From: DASXTC01 sp036505635
GTDB lineage: Bacteria > Acidobacteriota > Polarisedimenticolia > JACPZX01 > DASXTC01
Length of the DNA stretch: 64,000 bases
NCBI GenBank assembly: GCA_036505635.1
Contig: DASXTC010000042.1
Coordinates: 1-64,000 of the forward strand
Direction of reading: 5' to 3'
In this document: positions 9,597 through 17,603 of the stretch, one piece after another
Position numbering within the stretch: the stretch's first letter is position 1
Layout: each line of letters starts with the position of its first letter
Notes under the pieces: model-generated
Database searches by the model: none
Told to the model about the DNA's origin: nothing
What the model saw: the letters and a program-made list of their open reading frames with translations, nothing else
Made by a program: the position numbers and the translations under genes

Positions 9597-11555
9597 GTGG
9601 CTCCGCCTGCGGGGGTCAAGACCCTGGTGGGACGAAACGGCGCCGCGCTGGCGGCCGCTGCCGTGCTCGCGATCCTCTGCTACCTGAACACCTGCCAGAA
9701 CCGCTTCGTCTTCGACGACGTCGACGTCATCTCCCGCAACCCGCTGGTCACGGGGCCCGTCCTCGATCTGCCCCGGATCTTCTCGTCGCACTACTGGCTG
9801 CACCTGACGCCGCGGGGAGACCTCTACCGCCCGCTGGTGATCGCGAGCTACGCGTTGAACTACAGGCTCTCGGGGCAGGACCCGGCCGGCTACCACGCGG
9901 TGAACCTGGCCCTGCACGCGCTCTGCTCCGCGCTGGTGGTGTGGCTCGGTCTGCGGTTCGGCCTCGGCAAAGGCGGTTCGCTCGCCGCGGGGCTCCTCTT
10001 CGCCGCTCATCCGATCCACACGGAGGCGGTGGCGGGCCTGGTCGGGCGGGCAGAGCTCATGTCGGCCGCCGCAATCCTCGCCGGCTGGGCGATCCACCTG
10101 GGCGCCCCCGCCGCGGGCCCCGCGAGGACGGCAGCCCTCATGGTATCGCTTTCCGCCGGGCTCCTCTCCAAGGAGAACGCGGCCGTGCTACCCGGCCTCA
10201 TGCTGGTGGGGGATCTCTGGAGGGTGAAACGGGGCGAGGCGAAGTGGCGGGCCGTCGCGCCGGCCTACCTGGCGTGCGGCCTGGTCATCGCGGGCTGGCT
10301 CGTCCTGCGAGCCAGCCTGCTCGAGCCCTATCCGGCCGGGTCCGGCTACGAGGGGCCCTTCAGGCTCGTGCCGTCCTTCGCCCGGATCCTCACGGCCCTT
10401 GATGTGATGGGGCGCTACGTCGCGCTCCTGATCCTGCCTCTCAGTCTGTCGGCCGACTATTCGTTCGAGCAGATCCCGGTCCTCACCTCGTGGTCCTCGG
10501 CGTCGGTGCTGATCCCGGCCCTCCTGCTGGTTGCGATGACGGCGATCGGCATTCGCCGTCTGGCCTTCGCGGTCCCCGCGCGGGTCGACGGGCTCTGCCT
10601 GCTTCTCTTCGTGGTGGCCGTGGCTCCCGTCTCCAACCTGCTCGTGCCGATCGGGACGATCATGGGTGAGCGGCTCATCTATCTGCCATCCGTCGGGTTC
10701 TGCCTGCTCCTGCCGGCACTGTGGGCGGGGCTTCGCGGCGCGAGGCCCCCCTCCCCCGCCCTCAGGAGGCTCGGCGCCGGGGCGGTGTGCTTCCTGACCG
10801 CGGCCTACTCGATCCGGACGATCGAACGCAACCGCGACTGGAAGGACCAGCTCACGTTGTTTTCCGCCACCACCGCCGCATCGCCCCGCAGCGCGAAGGC
10901 GCACTACAACCTCGGGGTGGCGCTCGAGGATGCGGGGAGGCGCGAGGAGGCGCTCGAGGAGTACCTGACCGCCGCCTCGATCAATCCCGCCGATGCGAGG
11001 TCGCACCACAACGCGGGCCTGCTCCTCGCGGCGATGGGCCGGACCGGCGAGGCCACCGCGGAGCTCGACCGGGCGGCTCGTCTGGATCCGACCCTCCCCC
11101 GGGTCTTCTCGAGCCTCGGGGCCGCGCTCACCCAGGCCGGCAGGAAGGCGGAGGCCGAGGCCGCGTTCCGATCGGCCCTCGAGCGCGACCCCGCCGATCA
11201 CGTCGCGCTTTACAACCTCGGCACTCTCCATATCCTGAACGACAGGCCGGCCGAAGCGATCCCTCCACTCGAGCGGGCGCGGGATCTCGACCCGTCGGAC
11301 CCCGACGGCCGGTACCAGCTCGGGCTGGCCTACCTCATGGCCGGGCGGCCCCGCGACGCGGTCTCCGAGATGGAGGCGACGCTCGCGCTCTCGCCGGCCC
11401 AGGGAGAAGCCCACCTGCAGCTCGCGTTGGCCTGGCTCCGACTCGGGGATCGGGACCGGGCCTCATCGGAGGCGGCCCTTGCCCGTGCGAGTGGCATCGA
11501 GCTTCCGCTCGAGCTGAAGGCCCTGAGCGCTCCGCCGGGCGGCGCGGTGCGCTGA
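9597..11555 (+). CDS. TMTC-like membrane protein with C-terminal TPR repeats
   Basis: A 652-residue protein combining an N-terminal multi-TM half (about 9-10 helices) with four or five TPR units from about residue 430. The signature loops FVFDDVDVISRNPLV and AAHPIHTEAVAGLVGRAEL match the TMTC/DUF1736 family, whose animal members are O-mannosyltransferases of the GT-C fold; the FDD acidic pair is the proposed catalytic motif. TPR units include AKAHYNLGVALEDAGRREEA and DHVALYNLGTLHILNDRPAE. It starts with GTG at 9597, just after an in-frame stop, with no strong Shine-Dalgarno. A role in protein or surface O-glycosylation is inferred from family and from the glycan genes nearby. Confidence 0.85.
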   Translation: MAPPAGVKTLVGRNGAALAAAAVLAILCYLNTCQNRFVFDDVDVISRNPLVTGPVLDLPRIFSSHYWLHLTPRGDLYRPLVIASYALNYRLSGQDPAGYHAVNLALHALCSALVVWLGLRFGLGKGGSLAAGLLFAAHPIHTEAVAGLVGRAELMSAAAILAGWAIHLGAPAAGPARTAALMVSLSAGLLSKENAAVLPGLMLVGDLWRVKRGEAKWRAVAPAYLACGLVIAGWLVLRASLLEPYPAGSGYEGPFRLVPSFARILTALDVMGRYVALLILPLSLSADYSFEQIPVLTSWSSASVLIPALLLVAMTAIGIRRLAFAVPARVDGLCLLLFVVAVAPVSNLLVPIGTIMGERLIYLPSVGFCLLLPALWAGLRGARPPSPALRRLGAGAVCFLTAAYSIRTIERNRDWKDQLTLFSATTAASPRSAKAHYNLGVALEDAGRREEALEEYLTAASINPADARSHHNAGLLLAAMGRTGEATAELDRAARLDPTLPRVFSSLGAALTQAGRKAEAEAAFRSALERDPADHVALYNLGTLHILNDRPAEAIPPLERARDLDPSDPDGRYQLGLAYLMAGRPRDAVSEMEATLALSPAQGEAHLQLALAWLRLGDRDRASSEAALARASGIELPLELKALSAPPGGAVR

Positions 11556-11576
11556 ACCGGGAGTCCGGAAAGAAGA

Positions 11577-11602
11577 GGGGCCCGCGGGGGGGTGCGGGCC
11601 CC
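11577..11602 (-). terminator. GC-rich hairpin, possible terminator for the GST gene
   Basis: A perfect 9-bp stem (GGGGCCCGC with GCGGGCCCC) around an 8-base loop. On the minus strand it is followed by a pyrimidine tract TCTTCTTTCC. It lies about 105 bases past the stop of the leftward GST gene and 22 bases past the rightward TMTC-like gene, so it may serve either direction. The T-run is imperfect. Confidence 0.5.
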
Positions 11603-11706
11603 AATGATGAGGGTGCTCTCCTGAGGAGGTGAGCCTTGCTTCACTCCATTAGACGCCGGCGAGCCTCCATTGGATTACACCATCCCCGGAGGCGCCGCCC
11701 CCCTCC

Positions 11707-12360
11707 TCAGCGCGGGTCGTCGAGGATCTGATAGGGAGGAGGCTGGGTCGAGGAGACGCTCGGGCGCGCGGTCATGCGCTCGCACCAGGCACCGATGCTG
11801 GGCCACTTCACCGAGATCGGCAGATCGAGGAGCCGGGCGGTCCGGACAAGGTAGGGCACCAGCCCGACGTCGGCGAGACTGAACTGCGTGACGAAGTACT
11901 CCTGCCCTTCCAGCGCGCCATCCAGGTGGTCGAGGTATCGGCCCGCGACGCGGATCCCCTCGGCCTCCTGCTCCTTGTTGACCGTCCTGAGCCGATAGTG
12001 CTTGCCGGCATCGAACCGGTACCGGGCCGTGGTGATCAGTCGCAGCGCGGGACCGAGATAGGCGTCACCAATCTCCTCGAAGATCCGGGCGCGTCCCCGG
12101 TCGGCCGGATCGTTGGGCAGAAGGGGGGGGCTGGGATACCGTTCCTCGAGGAACTCATTGATGATGGTCGATTCGTACAGCGCGGTGCCGTCCTCCAGGA
12201 CGAGCACCGGCACCTTGCCAATCGGGGTGAGCGCCTTGAACTTCGGATCGGTGTCGCGGTTGACGGGCACGACGCCCTTGTACTCGAGCTTCTTCTCGGC
12301 CAGGGCGATCCGGACCTTCCAGCAGTAGGGGGATCCCTCGAACTGGTACAGCGTCAGCAT
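11707..12360 (-). CDS. Glutathione S-transferase family protein
   Basis: A 217-residue GST with an N-terminal thioredoxin-like domain (MLTLYQFEGSPYCWKVRIAL, with a Ser-Pro-Tyr-Cys start of helix 1, then IGKVPVLVLEDG with the cis-proline, and ALYESTIINEFLEERY, the glutathione gamma-glutamyl site). The helical C-terminal domain contains FSLADVGLVPYL, the GST N-capping/hydrophobic staple region. The SPYC motif is closest to omega/zeta or bacterial beta-like classes, so Cys may be the catalytic residue. Likely cytoplasmic. It lies 39 bases downstream of the small lipoprotein gene and may share its transcript. The substrate is unknown. Confidence 0.88.
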   Translation of the reverse strand: MLTLYQFEGSPYCWKVRIALAEKKLEYKGVVPVNRDTDPKFKALTPIGKVPVLVLEDGTALYESTIINEFLEERYPSPPLLPNDPADRGRARIFEEIGDAYLGPALRLITTARYRFDAGKHYRLRTVNKEQEAEGIRVAGRYLDHLDGALEGQEYFVTQFSLADVGLVPYLVRTARLLDLPISVKWPSIGAWCERMTARPSVSSTQPPPYQILDDPR

Positions 12361-12399
12361 GTCCTCTCCCGTCAGTGCCGGCGCGCGGCGCCGGCGTTC

Positions 12400-12687
12400 T
12401 CACTTCTTCAGCCGTGCGCGAAGCGCCTCGTTCTCCTTGCGCAGCTTCTCGATCTCCGCGTCCTTGCGCGCCACCACCTCGCGTTGCTCGGCGTCGATGT
12501 CGTCGCGCGCCTGCGTGAGGCCCTTGCGCTCCTCCTCGTCCGCCGAGGAAGCGATTACCTCGTCGGCCGCGGCGGAGGGCCCGGTGGGGACCGAGCCTCC
12601 CATCTGGCAGCCGAGCAGGAGGCACGCCAGGGCAAGCGCCGCCGGCCAGCGAATGAACGCGCGCAGCCAGGTGTCCGGCGCGACCAT
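12400..12687 (-). CDS. Small putative lipoprotein with C-terminal coiled coil
   Basis: A 95-residue protein. The N-terminus has a positively charged start, a hydrophobic core and a lipobox-like LLLGC, so lipidation at about Cys27 is likely. A short Ser/Ala-rich stretch leads to a strongly charged helical tail ending in EIEKLRKENEALRARLKK, with leucine-zipper-like heptads. Its ATG overlaps the TGA of the upstream gene by one base. The tail closely resembles the end of that upstream protein, which suggests pairing or common origin. No known family recognised. Confidence 0.7.
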   Translation of the reverse strand: MVAPDTWLRAFIRWPAALALACLLLGCQMGGSVPTGPSAAADEVIASSADEEERKGLTQARDDIDAEQREVVARKDAEIEKLRKENEALRARLKK

Positions 12688-13061
12688 CAGTCTTTCCCCT
12701 CGGAGAGGCGGCGCTTCAGCTCGGCGTTCTCTCGGCGCATCTCCTCGAGCGTCCTGTCTCGCCCCTCGATGACCTCCCGCCAGAAAGCGCGCGTGGATCG
12801 GTCCACCTCATCGAGCTTCGGCTTGGAGACCTTCCAGCTCTTGTACCAGACCCTCTTCGCGAATTCGGCGACCTGGAGGCCCCCTTCCTTTCCGGCCTCC
12901 CCCACCTTCTTGCCGAACTCCTTGAACTCCTTGCCGATCTCCTTGAATGAGTCGCCGGCCTTCTTCCCGCCGCTCGCCTCGGCACGCGCGGCGATCGGCG
13001 CCAGGCAGATCGATGCCGACAGAAGAGCTGACGCCACGACGAGGAACCTGATTCTCTTCAT
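12687..13061 (-). CDS. Exported helical protein of unknown function
   Basis: A 124-residue protein with a clear signal peptide (MKRIRFLVVASALLSASICL, then AARA just before the likely cleavage). The mature part is Lys/Glu-rich and amphipathic (KEIGKEFKEFGKKVGEAGKEGG) and ends in a coiled coil, EEMRRENAELKRRLSEGKD. It is probably periplasmic. It is first in a leftward set with the lipoprotein gene (one-base overlap) and perhaps the GST gene, and is divergent from bolA across 83 bases. Function unknown. Confidence 0.7.
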   Translation of the reverse strand: MKRIRFLVVASALLSASICLAPIAARAEASGGKKAGDSFKEIGKEFKEFGKKVGEAGKEGGLQVAEFAKRVWYKSWKVSKPKLDEVDRSTRAFWREVIEGRDRTLEEMRRENAELKRRLSEGKD

Positions 13062-13144
13062 GAGGGATTATGTCAGACGCCTCCGGCGCCGGCAACATCG
13101 CCTCCGTGCTACACTCGTGGCCCGGAGGGAGTCACGCGAAAAAT

Positions 13145-13399
13145 ATGGTCGAGATAGAGGAGATCCGCAAGCGGGTGAAGGGCGCTTTGCCCGATGCACG
13201 CGTGACGATACGCGACATGGTGGGGGACGGCGATCACCTGGAGATGGTGGTAATCTCGCCCTCCTTTGAAGGCAGGACGACACTCGAGCGGCACCGCCTT
13301 GTCTATGCACCCCTGAAGGACCTGCTCGGCGGGGCGCTGCACGCGCTGGCGCTCAGGACGCTGACCCCCCGGGAGGAAGTGGGGTCAGGCGGAAGCTGA
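13145..13399 (+). CDS. bolA: BolA family protein
   Basis: An 84-residue BolA-fold protein (MVEIEEIRKRVKGALPDA, then DGDHLEMVVISPSFEG and RHRLVYAPL). BolA proteins bind [2Fe-2S] clusters together with CGFS monothiol glutaredoxins and act in Fe-S trafficking or iron sensing. The conserved His of the class is present in RHRLVY. I start at the ATG at 13145, with GGAGGGAG about 13 bases ahead, rather than at the upstream ATG at 13070. The glutaredoxin partner gene follows after 23 bases, the usual pairing for this complex. Confidence 0.88.
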   Translation: MVEIEEIRKRVKGALPDARVTIRDMVGDGDHLEMVVISPSFEGRTTLERHRLVYAPLKDLLGGALHALALRTLTPREEVGSGGS

Positions 13400-13422
13400 G
13401 AATAAGGATGGAGGGAACCGGC

Positions 13423-13749
13423 ATGGCACGCGATGTGATGGAGGAGATCCGCAAGGAGGTCGCGGACAACAAGGTCGTCATCTACATGAAGGGGACCAAA
13501 GAGATGCCGCGTTGCGGCTTCTCCGCGGCGGCCGTGGGCGTTTTGCAGGAGTACGGGGTCCCCATAAAGGACATCAACGTGCTCGAGGACCAGGAGAAGT
13601 GGGCCGGAGTCAAGCAGTTCTCCGACTGGCCCACGATTCCGCAGATCTTCATCGACGGCCAGTTCGTCGGCGGCTGTGACATCCTGCGCGAGATGCACGC
13701 CAAGGGGGAACTGCAGCCCCTGATCAAGAAGGCGGTGGGGCTCCCCTGA
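13423..13749 (+). CDS. grxD: Monothiol glutaredoxin, Grx4/GrxD type (CGFS)
   Basis: A 108-residue CGFS glutaredoxin. Visible motifs are VVIYMKGTKEMPRCGFSAAA (active-site CGFS and glutathione-binding Lys), WPTIPQIFIDGQFVGG (cis-Pro and the GG of the glutathione site) and CDILREMHAKGEL. Such proteins carry glutathione-ligated [2Fe-2S] clusters and hand them to targets with BolA. The ATG at 13423 was chosen for the GGAGGG seven bases upstream; an ATG five codons earlier lies within that Shine-Dalgarno. It follows bolA in an apparent operon and ends one base before the convergent M20 peptidase gene. Arg precedes CGFS, as in many bacterial homologues. Confidence 0.95.
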   Translation: MARDVMEEIRKEVADNKVVIYMKGTKEMPRCGFSAAAVGVLQEYGVPIKDINVLEDQEKWAGVKQFSDWPTIPQIFIDGQFVGGCDILREMHAKGELQPLIKKAVGLP

Positions 13750-13750
13750 C

Positions 13751-15244
13751 TCAATCCCCCGCCAGGGATCGGTAGAGCTTCCCGAGAAAGGCGATCCCGT
13801 CGACGATGGCGGCCACCCTGACGTTCTCGTTGGCCACGTGCTGGTTGTTGTCGAAGTTCACCAACGGCAGCCCCACGTACTTGTACCCGGCCGACGCGAA
13901 CGAGTCGAGGAGGGGCAGGGTGCCGCCGAGGCTCGGATAGACGAGCACCGGACCTCCGGCGGCGCGGCCCACCGCGGCGATCGCATGGGCGATCACCGGG
14001 TCCGAGGGGTCCATCCTGCCGGCGGGCGTGGCGTCCAGAAGCTCGATCCCTGCGTCCGGCATTCGATCGCGCACGTGGCGCCGGATGGCCGCGAAGACAT
14101 GCGCCGGATCCTGGCGCGTGACGAGCCGCGCCTCCAGGAGCGCCTCGGCCACGACGGGGATCTGGTTGCCGGCCCTTCCCGACGAGAGCTGATTGATGAT
14201 GAGATGCGGCGAAAAGACGAGCCGCTCGTAGTAAGGGATCTCCGGATCCCCTTCGAACCGGGGCACTCCGAACTGCGCCGCGATGACCGGCTCGGCCCGG
14301 CTTGCCTCGGCCAGCGCCTCACGCTCCGAGGGGGTCGGAGGGGTCACGCCATCGAAGAATCCCTCCACCGTGACTTTACCCGACACGTCCTTCATGGTGG
14401 CGAGCAGCGAGGCGAGCCGCCACGCGGCGTTGGGGAGCAGCCCGTAGTTTCCGCTGTGGCCCGAGGCGGCGGCCGTGCGGACGCTCAGCTTCATGTGCAT
14501 GTCGCCGCGTGCGCCCAGATAGATGGAGGGCCGGCCCAGTGCGTCCATCGGCCCATCGCACAGGACCAGCAGGTCCGCCTTCAGCAGATCGGCGTGCCGT
14601 TGAAGCGCCGATCGGATGTGGGGGGACCCCGCCTCCTCCTCGCCATCCAGGATGAACTTGAGGCCGAGCCGGGCCGCCGCGGGCTCCTTGAGCCAATCCT
14701 GCAGCGCGCGCAGGTGCATGACGATGGGAGCCTTGTCGTCGGCGGCGCCGCGCGCGTAGAGCCTCGCCTCCTTCATCGACTCCGCGTCGAGATCCTCCGC
14801 CCTGAGGCCGAGGACGCCCGGCGCGTCCCAGCGTCCGGAGAGAAGACGAGGAGCGAATGGATTCCCCTCGGTGGAACCCCAGTCCTCCTTCGGGCCGGGC
14901 GGCTGCGTATCGTAGTGGAGGTAGAAGAGAACCGAGGCCGCCCCGGGAGCGACGTCACGCCGGGCGAAGACGAGCGGGTTGCCCTCCCCTGCCAGGATGG
15001 TCGTCGAAAACCCCAGCGCGGTGAATTGCCGCCGCAGCCAGTCGGCGGTCGCGGCCACGCCGGCGCCGTCTGCGCTCGCGCTGGGAAAGGAGGCCAGCTC
15101 CACGAGAGACCGGGTGGCCTCGCGGACCTTCTCGATGGGCACCCGGGATTGGAACGCGGGAGCCGCGGGCCAGGCCGCGGGGGCCGCCGCGGCGGCGACC
15201 GCGATCGCGGCGGCACCCAGCCACCGCGCCCCCTTCAGCTCCAT
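13751..15244 (-). CDS. Exported M20 family metallopeptidase
   Basis: About 497 residues. The signal sequence is Ala-rich (LGAAAIAVAAAAAPAAWPAA). The M20 catalytic core shows LFYLHYDTQPP (first zinc His and catalytic Asp two residues on), RGAADDKAP (bridging Asp), DGEEEAGSP (general-base Glu pair) and a late His-containing NFDNNQHVANE. This pattern fits dipeptidase/carnosinase-like M20 enzymes that cleave small peptides. The start ATG at 15244 lies inside the last codons of the ABC permease gene (10-base overlap), arguing for coupled translation. The longer frame upstream is antisense-like and was rejected. Likely periplasmic. Confidence 0.88.
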   Translation of the reverse strand: MELKGARWLGAAAIAVAAAAAPAAWPAAPAFQSRVPIEKVREATRSLVELASFPSASADGAGVAATADWLRRQFTALGFSTTILAGEGNPLVFARRDVAPGAASVLFYLHYDTQPPGPKEDWGSTEGNPFAPRLLSGRWDAPGVLGLRAEDLDAESMKEARLYARGAADDKAPIVMHLRALQDWLKEPAAARLGLKFILDGEEEAGSPHIRSALQRHADLLKADLLVLCDGPMDALGRPSIYLGARGDMHMKLSVRTAAASGHSGNYGLLPNAAWRLASLLATMKDVSGKVTVEGFFDGVTPPTPSEREALAEASRAEPVIAAQFGVPRFEGDPEIPYYERLVFSPHLIINQLSSGRAGNQIPVVAEALLEARLVTRQDPAHVFAAIRRHVRDRMPDAGIELLDATPAGRMDPSDPVIAHAIAAVGRAAGGPVLVYPSLGGTLPLLDSFASAGYKYVGLPLVNFDNNQHVANENVRVAAIVDGIAFLGKLYRSLAGD

Positions 15245-16284
15245 CGGAACCACCGCAGCGCGAGGATGAACGACACGCCCCCCCAGGCTATCAGCCCGGC
15301 GATGCGCAGCCCCTGCGAGGCGAGCCCGGCCCCCTCCAGGATGACCGCGCGCAGCGCGTCGTTGAGCATGGTCAAGGGGAGCGCCTGAATGAAGGGCTGG
15401 GCCGACGCCGGGAATCGCTCCGAGGAGAAGAAGATCCCCGACAGGAGCCACATCGGCAGCATGACGAGGTTCATCAGGCCCGAGACCGTCTCGATCTTCT
15501 GCGCGCGGCAGGCCACGAGCAACCCGAGCCCCGAGAAGGAGACCGCTCCCAGCATCGACACCAGGACCACGGTGAGGAGGTTGCCCCGCACCGCCACGTC
15601 GAAGAGGAGCCACCCCGACGCCAGCAGCAGGGCGATCTCCGGCAGGCCGAAGATGATGCGGCTGCCGATCATCGCCGCAAGGAAGTGCGTCTTGCGCATC
15701 GGCGTGGCGACGAGCCTCTTGAGCAGCTTGCGCACGCGCATGTCCACGGTGACGAACCCGATCCCCCAGAGCCCGCCTCCCATCAGGTTCATCCCCAGGA
15801 GCCCCGGGATCAGAAAGTCGATGTAGCGGGATCCCGGCTCGGTCACCAGCCGGTCGGCCGTCTCCACGACGTCGGCCCGGCCGGCGGCCTCCTGCAGCGC
15901 TTCATCCACGCGCGCGCGGGCCAGCACGCTTTCGGGCCTCATCGAGTCATAGATGTACTCGTAGCGATCGCCGGGCACGACCGTGAGGTCGGAGCGCGCC
16001 ATCCTGAGTCTCGCGGCGCAATCCGAGGCGGAATGCTTTTCCACGAGGAACCCCCGGCGCGCTGCGAGGGCCTGCGCGACGCGATCGGCTCCTGTGGCGG
16101 AGACCTGCGCCTCCCGCACGACGTCCACGCGAACCTGCTCAGGTGGCTTGTCCCGAAAGGCGATGCCGAGCCCCACGGCCAGGAGCACCGGGAAGCCGTA
16201 GACCCAGAAGATAGCCTCCGGCTCGCGGAAGAACTCGCGCAGGCGGCAGATCAGCAGCTGCTCAAGAGGGCGATACCTGGTCAT
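15235..16284 (-). CDS. ABC-2 type transporter permease
   Basis: A 349-residue permease with an N-terminal TM segment (FWVYGFPVLLAVGLGIAF), a large outer domain (about residues 45-160, the ABC2-membrane-3 layout with FLIPGLLGMNLMGGGLWGIG at its end) and five C-terminal TM segments. Its start overlaps the ATPase gene by 23 bases, so the pair forms one exporter. The family includes drug, lipid and O-antigen exporters as well as NatB-like ion extruders; the substrate cannot be read from sequence. The secreted M20 peptidase gene overlaps its 3' end. Confidence 0.88.
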   Translation of the reverse strand: MTRYRPLEQLLICRLREFFREPEAIFWVYGFPVLLAVGLGIAFRDKPPEQVRVDVVREAQVSATGADRVAQALAARRGFLVEKHSASDCAARLRMARSDLTVVPGDRYEYIYDSMRPESVLARARVDEALQEAAGRADVVETADRLVTEPGSRYIDFLIPGLLGMNLMGGGLWGIGFVTVDMRVRKLLKRLVATPMRKTHFLAAMIGSRIIFGLPEIALLLASGWLLFDVAVRGNLLTVVLVSMLGAVSFSGLGLLVACRAQKIETVSGLMNLVMLPMWLLSGIFFSSERFPASAQPFIQALPLTMLNDALRAVILEGAGLASQGLRIAGLIAWGGVSFILALRWFRWS

Positions 16285-17242
16285 CGCGCAGGTGCCTCCC
16301 CGTCAGGGTGACGAAGACATCCTCCAGGCTCACGTGTCGCGTCGTGAGACGCGCCAGCTCGAGGGATTCGGACCGGAGCAGGTGGAGCAGCCCCGGGATT
16401 GCGAGGTGCGGCTCGGTGACGGTGAGGGAGATCCCACCCGCTTCGACGCGGGCGGCCCTCACCGCGGGGAGCGCCAGCAGCTTCTCCTGGCCGGGGAGCC
16501 CGCCCGCGGACTCGGCGCCGCCGTTCACTGCGAACTCCACGACGTGATCCCCTCCCAGCCGGGCGATCAGCTCGGCAGGCGAACCCAGCGCGATCACCTT
16601 GCCGTGATCGACCACAGCCACGCGGTCGCAGAGGCGCTCCGCCTCGTCCATGTAGTGAGTGGTGAGCAGGATGGTCCGGCCGCGGGCCCTGAAATCGCGG
16701 ATGATCTCCCAGAGCTGCCGGCGCGACTGCGGATCGAGCCCCGTGGTCGGCTCGTCCAGGAACAGGAGCTCGGGATCTCCCACCAGGGCGCAGGCCACGG
16801 CGAGACGCTGTCGCTGCCCGCCGGAGAGCTTCCCGACCCACGCGTCCTTCTTCTCGGTCATGGAGACGAGGTCCATGGCGCGGCCCGGCTCGATCCCGCG
16901 GTGGTAGAAGCTCCTGAACAGCGAGAGAGTCTCGGCCACCGTGAGTTTCTCGGCGAAGCGGGTCTCCTGCAGCGAGATCCCGACCCTCTGGCGCAGGTCG
17001 TCCTCGTGGCGGCCCCAATGCATGCCGAGGACCTCCACCACCCCCGCGCTCGGGGCCAGGAGCCCCTCGAGGATCTCGATTGTCGTCGTCTTGCCCGCTC
17101 CATTGGGTCCCAGCAGACCGAAGCATTCCCCGGCATGCACCTCCAGGTCGAGCCCCCTGACGGCGTCAATGGGGCCGGTCCGGCTCTCGTAGCGTTTTTG
17201 CAGATCGGAGCAATGGATGGCGAGGGAAGAATTGTCTGGCAT
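16262..17242 (-). CDS. ABC transporter ATP-binding protein
   Basis: A 326-residue ABC ATPase with Walker A GPNGAGKTT, Q-loop ISLQETRF, signature LSGGQRQR, Walker B LLFLDEPTTGLD and a switch His in LLTTHYMDEAERL. The extra C-terminal 90 residues, with LAIPGLLHLLRSES, match the DrrA/CcmA-like subfamily that pairs with ABC-2 permeases. It energises the permease encoded immediately downstream (23-base overlap). Cytoplasmic, membrane-associated. It is divergent from the sigma factor gene across a 361-base gap. Confidence 0.93.
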   Translation of the reverse strand: MPDNSSLAIHCSDLQKRYESRTGPIDAVRGLDLEVHAGECFGLLGPNGAGKTTTIEILEGLLAPSAGVVEVLGMHWGRHEDDLRQRVGISLQETRFAEKLTVAETLSLFRSFYHRGIEPGRAMDLVSMTEKKDAWVGKLSGGQRQRLAVACALVGDPELLFLDEPTTGLDPQSRRQLWEIIRDFRARGRTILLTTHYMDEAERLCDRVAVVDHGKVIALGSPAELIARLGGDHVVEFAVNGGAESAGGLPGQEKLLALPAVRAARVEAGGISLTVTEPHLAIPGLLHLLRSESLELARLTTRHVSLEDVFVTLTGRHLRDDQVSPS

Positions 17243-17457
17243 GGAGCTGATGATAGCTGAATCGGGCCTCTGGCGACCAGCATCAGGGGAGCCTCGCTTC
17301 GGAGTTCCCCGATTCCCCCGCGCGAATCCACCTGTTCGTTCGGTCGGGCCTGGTTTCGTCGTTGATCCTTGATGGAGGGTGCGCTGGCACGGTCGGGGGA
17401 CCGGCCGGCCGCACGCGGCGGTCAGCGGCTTGGAGCATCGCGGCCCGCCTTCCCCGT

Positions 17458-17486
17458 CCCGCCGTGCCGCCCCCCGGCACGGCGGG
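17458..17486. repeat. Perfect 12-bp inverted repeat (hairpin) in sigma gene leader
   Basis: CCCGCCGTGCCG and its exact complement around a five-C loop. It is not followed by a T-run on either strand, so it is not a standard intrinsic terminator. It lies about 120 bases ahead of the sigma factor start and could be an attenuator, an mRNA-stabilising hairpin or a REP-like element. Confidence 0.55.
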
Positions 17487-17551
17487 CAATCGAGTCTCCC
17501 TCCCTTTGTTGCGCGGGAAAGCGGATATTCATTGCGTCAATCCGGACAGTG

Positions 17552-17570
17552 GCGTACTGTGCCCGTACGC
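17552..17570. promoter_or_regulatory. Inverted repeat GCGTAC-N7-GTACGC, possible operator
   Basis: A perfect 6-bp dyad with a 7-base spacer, 33 bases upstream of the GTG start of the sigma factor gene. The size and position suit an operator or leader hairpin, but GC-rich DNA produces such short dyads by chance. Confidence 0.3.
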
Positions 17571-17603
17571 GCGCCATTGGTTGCTGGGAGAGGGTGCATC
17601 CCG

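Larger units (their letters stand above)
17243..17603. other. Intergenic region between divergent ABC ATPase and ECF sigma genes
   Basis: 361 bases without a convincing gene; open frames here are extensions of neighbours. It should hold promoters for both directions. Visible structure is a perfect 12-bp hairpin (17458-17486) and a 6-bp inverted repeat (17552-17570) close to the sigma gene. A weak TTGCGT-17-TACTGT pair lies at 17532-17560, overlapping the inverted repeat; I would not rely on it. Confidence 0.5.

Noticed and set aside
13070..13144. Upstream extension of bolA from an ATG at 13070
   Set aside because: The extra 25 residues precede the conserved BolA start, lack a ribosome site and lie in the divergent promoter region.
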